A stretch of 64,000 bases of DNA from Glycomyces fuscus (GTDB taxonomy: Bacteria; Actinomycetota; Actinomycetes; Streptosporangiales; Streptosporangiaceae): the NCBI GenBank assembly GCA_002529455.1, contig NYMS01000058.1, forward strand, positions 1 to 64,000, written 5' to 3'. The stretch's first letter is position 1. Each line of letters begins with the position of its first letter. Positions 23,101 through 29,885 of this stretch are shown piece by piece. A program made the position numbers and the translations under genes. The notes under the pieces were generated by a model. It did not search any database. It had not been told where the DNA came from and saw nothing but the letters and a program-made list of their open reading frames with translations.

Positions 23101-25338
23101 CTACTCCCCTGCCCTGAACCAGTCCGAGGGGCCGCCCAGCGGCACCCAGTCCGGGAGCGCGGACAGACCGAACGACAGGATGAGCATGGTCAGCAGCACG
23201 AGGCCGATGACCACGCCGATGTAGACGTACAGGTTGTGGTAGTGGACCCGCCGCACCAGCCACACCGCCTGGTGCCGGGCCTCGCGCCCGCTCGGCATGA
23301 CGTAGCTGAGCAGGATCATCACGAAGATCGCGAACGCGCCGGTGTAGTTGGCACCGTCACCGGGCGTCGCCGCCATCCGCGCGTAGATCATGCCGACCAG
23401 GATGCCCGCCAACAGGTAGATCAGGCCGAAGCCGAGCGTGCGCAGCGCCATGCGCCCGAAGGCCCACGGGAAGCTGAGCGCCACCACCATGTTGTCGGAG
23501 TTGCGCGGACCGCGCGTCTGGAGGCGGCGGGCGTGCTCGGCCTTGACCACGTCCAGGGCGCCCAGACCGGCGATGACCACCACGCCCAGGAGCAGCCCGA
23601 ACCAGGGGAAGAGCAGGGACACACCGGCCACGGAGAGCAGCATGGGCAGGATCGTCAGCGGGTGCATCCGCCACGACCGCTCCTCGTACTCCTCGTCCTC
23701 CTCGTCGGAGTCGCCCGGGAAGTAGTCGCTCACCCGGTCGTTGCTGCCGCGCCGGAACCGGCTCAGCAGGCCGCCGCGCTCCTCGTACTCGTCCTCGTCG
23801 AACTCCTGCGTCCGGTTGCTGTTGCGGCCGTCGTCCACCGGCGTGAGGATGTCGGCGAAGTCGCCCTTGTGCAGCGGGGTGTTGAAGAACTGCGTGTGCG
23901 GCGCCTGGTAGCCGTCGTCCCCGGGCTCGTCGACGGGGCGGCGGCCGTACCCGTCCCGGTCCACGGGGTCCATCATCATGGTGCCCTGCGGGTCCTCGCG
24001 GGAGAGGTCCTCGGGCTGGATGTGCCGCGTGCCCAGCATGTCGTCGGGCTCGTCGCGGACCGGGCTGATCCGCATCGTCCCCTGCGGGTCGTCCGGGTCG
24101 TCGGCGCCGCGCGGGGCGATGCGCTGGGTGCCGGGGAGGCCGTCGTCGTCCGCCTCGTCCTCCCAGCCGCGCCGGGCGCCCGAGAGGTCGTCGGTGGACT
24201 CCGGGTCGTCGGCCAGGCCGCCGGAGTGCGCGGCAGAGGCCGGACGCGCGGGGTCCGCGGACGGGGACCAGGCGCTGGAGACGTGGCCGCCGCTGGTGTG
24301 CGAGGGGCCCCAGCCCTCGTCGCCGCGGGCCGCGCGACCGGCCAGGTAGCCCGCCGCGCCGCCGATCGCGGCACCGGCCGCGCCCGCCGCCGCGGCGCCG
24401 CCCGAGCCGCCGCCGGGCTCGTCCTCCGTGCCCCCCGCCGTGGTCGGGTGGTACACGGTGTGGCTGCCGGTGAGGCCGGTGGGGCGGCCTCCCGCGTCCT
24501 CGGTCCAGGGCAGGTCGAGGTTGAGGCGGCTGGCCTCCTCCAGCAGCTCCGCCGCCGTGGGCCGGCTCCGCATGTCACGGGAGACGGCGCGGTTGACCAG
24601 CGGCCGCAGCGCCTCGTGCATCCCGTCCATGTCGATCTCGCCGTTGAGGATGCGGAAGAAGATGACCTCGAAGGTGCCCGCGCCGTAGGGCGGGCGGCCG
24701 GTGGAGGCGAAGGCGACGGTGCCGCCCCAGGCGTGGATGTCGGTGGCCGGGCCCAGGTCGGTGCCCTCGATGACCTCGGGGGACAGGTAGCTGGGCGTAC
24801 CGACGAACGTGCCGGTCTGGGTCAGCTTGGCGCCGTCCACCGCGTGCGCGATGCCGAAGTCGATGACGATCGGCTCGCCGTTGGAGATGATCACGTTGCC
24901 GGGCTTGAGGTCGCGGTGGATCACGTCCACCGCGTGGATGTCCCGGATCGCACGGGCCATGCCGGTGACGAAGCGTGTGAGCGCACGGCCGCGCAGCGGG
25001 CCGTGGTTGGTGACCGTCGCGTCCAGGGTCGGGCCGGGGATGTGCTCGGTGACCACCCACGGCAGCTCGGCCTGGGTGTCGGCCTCGATGACCTCGGCCA
25101 CGTTGGGGCTCTGCACCCGGCGCATGGTCTCGACCTCGCGGGCGAGGCGGGCCCGGGCGATGTGGTCGCCCGCGACCTCCGGTTTGAGGACCTTCACCGC
25201 GACGAACTGCTCGGTCCGGGGGTCCTCGGCCTGGTACACCACGCCCATGCCGCCCTGCCCGATGCGGCGGCGGATGACGTAGTGGCCGATGCGCTCCGGC
25301 AGCTCCTCACCCATGGGGAAACCTGCCGACATTGCCAT
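23101..25338 (-). CDS. Membrane-anchored Ser/Thr protein kinase with repeat linker
   Basis: 745 residues. The Hanks-type kinase domain occupies about residues 18-275: GQGGMGVVY loop, catalytic Lys in VAVKVLKPE, HRDLKPGN, DFGIAH and the GTFVGTPSYLSPE activation segment. A long acidic, disordered linker follows, holding repeated units GTQRIAP, GTMRISP, GTRHIQP, GTMMMDP and later HTQFFNT and RTQEFDE. About four transmembrane helices fill residues ~550-745. There are no PASTA domains, so it is not a PknB-type muropeptide sensor. The linker Thr residues look like autophosphorylation or FHA-docking sites (inference). It is monocistronic, ended by a strong hairpin. The first ATG is preceded by GAGGGGATGAG; later in-frame ATGs are possible starts. 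Confidence 0.85.
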   Translation of the reverse strand: MAMSAGFPMGEELPERIGHYVIRRRIGQGGMGVVYQAEDPRTEQFVAVKVLKPEVAGDHIARARLAREVETMRRVQSPNVAEVIEADTQAELPWVVTEHIPGPTLDATVTNHGPLRGRALTRFVTGMARAIRDIHAVDVIHRDLKPGNVIISNGEPIVIDFGIAHAVDGAKLTQTGTFVGTPSYLSPEVIEGTDLGPATDIHAWGGTVAFASTGRPPYGAGTFEVIFFRILNGEIDMDGMHEALRPLVNRAVSRDMRSRPTAAELLEEASRLNLDLPWTEDAGGRPTGLTGSHTVYHPTTAGGTEDEPGGGSGGAAAAGAAGAAIGGAAGYLAGRAARGDEGWGPSHTSGGHVSSAWSPSADPARPASAAHSGGLADDPESTDDLSGARRGWEDEADDDGLPGTQRIAPRGADDPDDPQGTMRISPVRDEPDDMLGTRHIQPEDLSREDPQGTMMMDPVDRDGYGRRPVDEPGDDGYQAPHTQFFNTPLHKGDFADILTPVDDGRNSNRTQEFDEDEYEERGGLLSRFRRGSNDRVSDYFPGDSDEEDEEYEERSWRMHPLTILPMLLSVAGVSLLFPWFGLLLGVVVIAGLGALDVVKAEHARRLQTRGPRNSDNMVVALSFPWAFGRMALRTLGFGLIYLLAGILVGMIYARMAATPGDGANYTGAFAIFVMILLSYVMPSGREARHQAVWLVRRVHYHNLYVYIGVVIGLVLLTMLILSFGLSALPDWVPLGGPSDWFRAGE

Positions 25339-25700
25339 CGAGAACTCATCCCCTCAAAAGACCACATACCACCGCGTCCAGCTTATCGGCCGGGGGATGG
25401 GTCACCATTGGCTTGTTCGTCCCGTCTCGGGCCCGCGCGGTCGCTTCCGCGCCGCCGGACGTCCGGGGTTCAGGCGGCGCGTCCGTCCTGGGGCGACCAT
25501 CACGAGTATGACGGAAAACTGGCGTGGGCGGTTCCCCCCTCCGCGTCCGGACTGACCGGATGCGGACGTTCGGACGAACCCCCGTGGCACCGTTGGATCC
25601 GACGAGTGGGGAGAAAAGTTCCCGGATCCGCCGAAACGACTGCGGGGCGGACGGCACCGCAGGGTGTGCCGCCGCCCCGACCCGCTGCTTCGGCGCCCGC
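25339..25700. other. Intergenic region between the kinase and enoyl-CoA hydratase genes
   Basis: No gene is visible. It should contain the kinase promoter (minus strand), which I could not place, and it holds the hydratase terminator at 25644-25678. Confidence 0.5.
25644..25678 (-). terminator. Terminator hairpin after the enoyl-CoA hydratase gene
   Basis: Arms GGGGCGGACGGCAC and GTGCCGCCGCCCC pair with a single bulged base around an 8-nt loop, starting 23 nt after the stop. Confidence 0.65.
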
Positions 25701-26507
25701 TCAGTGCCCCTTGAAAACGGCCTTGCCGGGTCCCTGCTCGACGAAGCTGCGCATGCCGTCCTTCTGGTCCTCGGTCGCGAACAGCCCCGCGAAGTGCAGC
25801 CGCTCGATCTCCAGGCCGGTGTCCAGGTCCGTCTCCAGGCCCCGGTCCACCGCCTCCTTGGCAGCGGCCAGTGCGACGGCCGGGCCGTCGGCGTACCGGG
25901 CGACCAGCGCCACGGCGGCCCGGTAGACCTCCTCGTCCGGAACGACCTGGTCCACCAGGCCGATCTCCCGGGCCTCGTCCGCCTTGACGTGGCGACCGCT
26001 GAAGATCATCTCCTTGGCCCGGGAGGGGCCGACCAGACGGGGCAGGCGCTGGGTCCCGCCCGCGCCGGGGATGACGCCGAGCTGGATCTCGGGCACGCCC
26101 AGCTTCGCCCCGGCCCCCGCGACGCGGAAGTCCGCCGCCAGGGCCAGCTCCAGGCCGCCGCCGAGCGCGTACCCGGTGACCGCCGCCACGACCGGCTTGG
26201 GGATGCGCGCCACCAGGGTCAGGGCGTTCTGGAGGTTGCGCGCGTAGCCCAGCATCTGGGCGGCGGTGCGGTCGGCCATCTCCTTGATGTCGGCGCCCGC
26301 GACGAACACGCGCTCGCCGCCGTAGACGACCACGGCCCGCACGTCGGGGTCGGCGGACACCCGGGTCGCGGCCTCGGCGATCTCCGCGGTCAGCGCGGCG
26401 TTGAGCGCGTTCACCTTCGGCCTGTCCAGTCGGATCACGGCCACGGCCGGGTGGTCCGGATCGGTCTCCACGCGCACGAACTCGCCCACGGTCTGCACCT
26501 CACTCAC
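25701..26507 (-). CDS. Enoyl-CoA hydratase/isomerase family protein
   Basis: A 268-residue crotonase-fold protein. Oxyanion-hole segment FVAGADIKEM and the ALGGGLELALAADFRVA block are present. Both catalytic glutamates of true hydratases can be seen, in VPEIQLGVIPGAGG and in the second position of that segment's loop (the pattern E-x-x-x-G-x-x-P-G-x-G-G-T-Q-R). It likely hydrates trans-2-enoyl-CoA in beta-oxidation or a related acyl-CoA pathway. The start is a GTG at 26507. It lies 36 nt downstream of ykoC on the same strand with no hairpin between, so it may be read through from the TPP-controlled operon although its function is unrelated. Confidence 0.88.
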   Translation of the reverse strand: MSEVQTVGEFVRVETDPDHPAVAVIRLDRPKVNALNAALTAEIAEAATRVSADPDVRAVVVYGGERVFVAGADIKEMADRTAAQMLGYARNLQNALTLVARIPKPVVAAVTGYALGGGLELALAADFRVAGAGAKLGVPEIQLGVIPGAGGTQRLPRLVGPSRAKEMIFSGRHVKADEAREIGLVDQVVPDEEVYRAAVALVARYADGPAVALAAAKEAVDRGLETDLDTGLEIERLHFAGLFATEDQKDGMRSFVEQGPGKAVFKGH

Positions 26508-26543
26508 TTCGACGTCACTGTCCCGAACTGCCTATCACCCGGT

Positions 26544-27380
26544 TCAGGAGAACAGCAGCACCAGGGTGCCCAGCCGCGCGGACAGGGTGTAGGCCGCCGC
26601 CAGGAGCAGGACCGCCCCCGCCAGCAGCAGCGTGTCCGCGGTCCGCCAGCGGCTCTCCCGGGCGCGGGTGCGCGGTCCGGTCCCGAAGGCGCGCGCGTCC
26701 ATCGCCGCCGCCAGCAGCGTCCCGGTGCGGATGGAGCGGACCAGCAGGGCGAACAGGCGGCCGAAGAACAGCGCGACAGCCCGGACGGGGTTGCGCCCGG
26801 CCTCCATTCCGCGCGCCCTCCGCGCCAGCGTGATCGTGCGCCACTGGTCGGCCAGCAGCGGAACGAGCCGCAGTGCCGCCAGCACGCCCATGGCGGGCCG
26901 CTCGGGCACCCGCAGCCGCTGCACCAGGCCGTCTGCGGTCTCCGTCGGGTCGCTGCTCACGGCCGCGAGCAGCCCGGGCAGGGCGATGGCCAGCAGGCGC
27001 ACCGCGGCGCCCAGCGCGCCCTCCGCGCCGTGCTCCCCGTACAGGTAGTTGACCAATCCGCTGGAGAGCCCCATGAGCAGGAAGGGCCCGCCCAGGACGA
27101 GCAGGGTGCGCCGGTCGATCCCGCTGAACGGCACGAGCAGCAGGGCCCCCGCAAGCACCACGCCGCCGGTGACGGCGTCCACGGCCGGGACCAGGCCCAC
27201 GCCCAGCAGCAGGGCGGCGAGCAGCTTGGCCGCCGGGTTGAGCCCGACCAGCCAGAAGCGCGCCCCTCCGTCCTCGGGTACCTCCAGGGTGAGCGCGTCC
27301 CCGCCCGGGGCGGGGCCTGGCCCCGCCCCGTCGGGTGTCCTCGGCTCCTCCGCCGCGGGCGCGGGCGTCCGGTCAGCCAC
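26544..27380 (-). CDS. ykoC: ECF transporter T component of a thiamine/HMP transporter (YkoC-like)
   Basis: 278 residues: a low-complexity ~40-residue cytoplasmic lead, then EcfT/CbiQ-type membrane helices (NPAAKLLAALLLGVGLVP, LLVLGGPFLLMGLSSGLVNY) and the coupling helices with the Ala-Arg-Gly signature in TLARRARGM. The T component links the substrate-binding S component to the ATPases. Its ATG lies 8 nt inside the end of the ATPase gene, so translation is coupled. The TPP riboswitch at the head of the operon assigns the transporter to thiamine or its pyrimidine precursor. Confidence 0.85.
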   Translation of the reverse strand: MADRTPAPAAEEPRTPDGAGPGPAPGGDALTLEVPEDGGARFWLVGLNPAAKLLAALLLGVGLVPAVDAVTGGVVLAGALLLVPFSGIDRRTLLVLGGPFLLMGLSSGLVNYLYGEHGAEGALGAAVRLLAIALPGLLAAVSSDPTETADGLVQRLRVPERPAMGVLAALRLVPLLADQWRTITLARRARGMEAGRNPVRAVALFFGRLFALLVRSIRTGTLLAAAMDARAFGTGPRTRARESRWRTADTLLLAGAVLLLAAAYTLSARLGTLVLLFS

Positions 27381-28986
27381 GGCTCCCCCTTCCCGCCGCC
27401 GCGTGCCCCGCGGGTCCGGGCGGACCCGCCCCGGCTCCCGCGTCCGGCACAGCGGCCTCGTACACGGCGCGGCCCCCGGCCACGCGCACCCGCGCGTCGG
27501 CCAGGTGCCGCAGCAGCAGGTCGTCGTGGGTGGCCATGACCACCGCGCGGCCCGCGGACCGCAGGGCGGCGAGCAGTTCCACGAGCTCGGTCCAGGTGCG
27601 GGTGTCCTGGCCGAAGGTGGGCTCGTCGAGGACGAGCGCGTCGGGCGCGTGCGCGGGGCCCGAGCTGAGCGCCGTGGCCACCGACAGCCGCCGCTTCTCC
27701 CCGCCCGAGAGCGTGTAGGGGTGCACGTCGGCCAGCGCGGTCAGGCGCAGCCGCTCCATCAGCTCGCCCACCCAGGCCTCGGTCTCGGCCTCGCCCGTCC
27801 CGGCGCGCAGCGGGGCGAAGCGCAGCTCGTCGCGGACGGTGGCGGTGACGAACTGGTCCTCGGCGTGCTGGAAGACCGTGCCCACGTGCCGGGCCAGCCT
27901 GCGGGCGGGCCAGCGCACGAGCGGGCGCGGGTCGGCCCCGGCCAGCGGTCCGCGCGGCAGCACCGCCCCCCGGTGGGGCTTGGACAGGCCGGCGAGCATG
28001 GTCAGCAGCGTGGACTTGCCCGCGCCGTTGGGACCGGTCAGGGCGGTCGCGGTCCCCGCGCGGACGGCGACGTCCACCTCTTCGAGCACCGTGCGCCGGG
28101 GCCCGGCGCGTACACCGAGCTGGAGCGGGGTGCGCGCCGCGACGCCCACGGCCTCCAGCAGGGCCTCCCCGCCCGGCGCGGGCGCCAGGGCGGGCGCGGG
28201 CTCGTGCCCGGGCACCCACACGCCCTGCCCGGCCAGCGAGCGCCCGTGCTCGGCGAACACGGCCTCCGGGGACCCGTCGGCGACGACGCCGCCGCCGGGC
28301 TCCACGACCACGACCCGGTCCACCAGGTCCACGACGTCGGCCACCCGGTGCTCGACCAGCACCAGGGTCGCCCCGGTCTCGGCCAGCAGGCGCGCCAGCA
28401 CGCCGCGCACCAGCGCGGCCCCGGCCGGGTCGAGGTTGGCGGTGGGCTCGTCCAGCAGCAGCAGGCGGGGGCGCATCGCCAGGGCCCCGGCGATGACCAG
28501 GCGCTGCTTCTCGCCGCCCGACAGCGCGCCGGTGGGGTGGCGCAGCCCGTACGGGAAGCCGACGGCCTCCAGCGCCTCGCGGACCCGGGGCCAGATGAGC
28601 TCGGGGGCCACACCCAGGTTCTCCGGGCCGAAGGCGACGTCGTCGCCCGCGCGCGCCATCACCAGCTGCGTCTCGGGGTCCTGGCTGACCAGGCCGACCG
28701 CGCCCCGGCTCCGGTCGGCGGGCTCGCCGTCCAGGAGCAGGGTGCCCTCGCGGTCGCCGCTGATGGCGCCGTCCTCACCGGTCAGACCGGCCAGTGAGTG
28801 CAGCAGGGTGGACTTGCCCGCGCCGGAGGCGCCCAGCAGCAGCACGCGCTCGCCCGGCTCGATCACCAGGTCCACGCCGCGCAGCGCGTGGGACCCCCGG
28901 CCCGAGTGCCGCCAGCCCCAGCCGGAGAGTTCCACGCGCGCGCCGGGGCCCCCGGCCGCCGTCCGGCGCCCGTTCGCGGAGGCCAC
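27373..28986 (-). CDS. ykoD: ECF transporter duplicated ATPase (YkoD-like)
   Basis: 537 residues with two fused ABC ATPase domains. Domain 1 (about 10-245) has Walker A GASGAGKST, signature LSGGEKQRL and Walker B LLLLDEPTANLD. Domain 2 (about 285-510) has GPNGAGKST, LSGGEKRRL and LVLDEPTFGQD. It powers the ECF importer together with the membrane proteins on either side. The start is GTG at 28986, 2 nt after the stop of ykoE and behind GAGGGG, and its end overlaps ykoC. Fusion of EcfA and EcfA' in one chain is the usual YkoD arrangement. Confidence 0.9.
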   Translation of the reverse strand: MASANGRRTAAGGPGARVELSGWGWRHSGRGSHALRGVDLVIEPGERVLLLGASGAGKSTLLHSLAGLTGEDGAISGDREGTLLLDGEPADRSRGAVGLVSQDPETQLVMARAGDDVAFGPENLGVAPELIWPRVREALEAVGFPYGLRHPTGALSGGEKQRLVIAGALAMRPRLLLLDEPTANLDPAGAALVRGVLARLLAETGATLVLVEHRVADVVDLVDRVVVVEPGGGVVADGSPEAVFAEHGRSLAGQGVWVPGHEPAPALAPAPGGEALLEAVGVAARTPLQLGVRAGPRRTVLEEVDVAVRAGTATALTGPNGAGKSTLLTMLAGLSKPHRGAVLPRGPLAGADPRPLVRWPARRLARHVGTVFQHAEDQFVTATVRDELRFAPLRAGTGEAETEAWVGELMERLRLTALADVHPYTLSGGEKRRLSVATALSSGPAHAPDALVLDEPTFGQDTRTWTELVELLAALRSAGRAVVMATHDDLLLRHLADARVRVAGGRAVYEAAVPDAGAGAGPPGPAGHAAAGRGSRG

Positions 28987-28988
28987 GG

Positions 28989-29609
28989 TCAGCCCCTCGC
29001 GGACGGGAAGGAGGCCAGCGCCCCGGCGCGGGCCAGGGAGGTGGTGAGCAGGCGGGCGCCCACGCCCGCGATGAGGGCGGCGCTGACCACGACGATGACG
29101 CCGTAGGTGATCTGGTAGGACAGCGGCCAGGTCACGTTGTAGGCGAGGTTGTCGCGGATGGCCGGGGAGACGCCCGCGGCCGCCGCCGCGAGGACGGCCA
29201 CGCCCATGCCCCAGCGCCGGTAGCCGAAGGCGAGGAAGACCAGCTCGGGCAGGATGCCCTGGAGGGTCCCGTCGAGGATGACCATGATCCCCCACTGAGT
29301 GCCCAGGAGCGCCGACACCGAGGCGGCGGCGATGGCGGTGAGCACGGCCGCGCCGGGCTTGCGGATGATCAGGCCGCCCAGGACGCCGGAGATCAGCCAC
29401 ATGCCGTAGATGACGGCCTGGGCGGGCGGGAAGCCCACGAACAGCGGGGTCGTGAACGACCACAGGATGTTCCACACCCAGAAGACCACGCCGACCGCGA
29501 CGCCGATGACGGCGGCCACGACGATGTCGACGGTGCGCCAGCTCCGCAGCCGGCCGAGGACGTCGCGCCGGAAGCCGCTGCCCTGGGGGGTGGAGGTGTT
29601 CTTCTTCAT
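28989..29609 (-). CDS. ykoE: ECF transporter S component for thiamine/HMP (YkoE-like)
   Basis: 206 residues, ATG at 29609 behind AAGGGAC. A short Lys-rich N-terminus leads into five or six membrane helices; VDIVVAAVIGVAVGVVFWVWN, AVIYGMWLISGVLGGLIIRKPG (in parts) and ILDGTLQGILPELVFLAFGYRRW (in parts) follow the YkoE pattern. It binds the vitamin or hydroxymethylpyrimidine precursor outside and delivers it through the ECF module. It is the first gene after a TPP riboswitch and is followed by ykoD and ykoC, so the operon is switched off when thiamine pyrophosphate is abundant. Confidence 0.88.
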   Translation of the reverse strand: MKKNTSTPQGSGFRRDVLGRLRSWRTVDIVVAAVIGVAVGVVFWVWNILWSFTTPLFVGFPPAQAVIYGMWLISGVLGGLIIRKPGAAVLTAIAAASVSALLGTQWGIMVILDGTLQGILPELVFLAFGYRRWGMGVAVLAAAAAGVSPAIRDNLAYNVTWPLSYQITYGVIVVVSAALIAGVGARLLTTSLARAGALASFPSARG

Positions 29610-29675
29610 GCGGTGTCCCTTCGCCGGGGGATGCGAGGGGCCGGGCGGCCGAGAGCGGCGCCGGGGCGTGTTCCG

Positions 29676-29701
29676 CGCGCGCCGGGACCTCCCGGTGCGC
29701 G
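29676..29701 (-). terminator. Candidate expression-platform hairpin of the TPP riboswitch
   Basis: Arms CGCGC-CCGGGA and TCCCGG-GCGCG with one internal mismatch lie about 28 nt after the aptamer and 67 nt before the ykoE start. It could be an attenuator terminator; ribosome-site sequestration is the alternative. Confidence 0.4.
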
Positions 29702-29728
29702 GGAGCACGCCATCGGTGACGGTTCCTA

Positions 29729-29817
29729 CGACTTCCTTCGCTGGCATGACCCAGATCAGGTGTGTAAGGGTCTGCGGCCTGGTGCCGCACTCTCAGCGCT
29801 CGCGCGCTCCCCTGTCG
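29729..29817 (-). promoter_or_regulatory. TPP riboswitch (Thi box) upstream of ykoEDC
   Basis: On the minus strand the conserved TPP aptamer elements occur in order: GGGGAGC, GCTGAGAGTGCGG with its complementary CCGCAGACCC, then CCTGATCTGGGTCATGCCAGC and GCGAAGGAAGT (each quoted in part). The CTGAGA and CTGATCTGG-type cores are exact. P1 can close through CGAC (29817-29814) and GTCG (29732-29729). It sits about 120 nt before the ykoE ATG and fixes the transporter's substrate class as thiamine-related. Confidence 0.95.
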
Positions 29818-29885
29818 GTTCCCTCCATTATGAACACGGGGGAACGCCGGGGTGTTCCCGGGTCGCCCCAGTGCGCCTCGGGGCC

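Noticed and set aside
23976..24578. Antisense frames over the kinase linker as real genes
   Set aside because: They mirror the repetitive linker in other frames and encode Arg/Pro/Ala-rich strings.
17040..25565. Similar TGACCG-x-AT-x-CGGAC strings near 17134 and 25549 as a shared operator
   Set aside because: Only two imperfect matches at different distances from unrelated genes; likely chance in GC-rich DNA.
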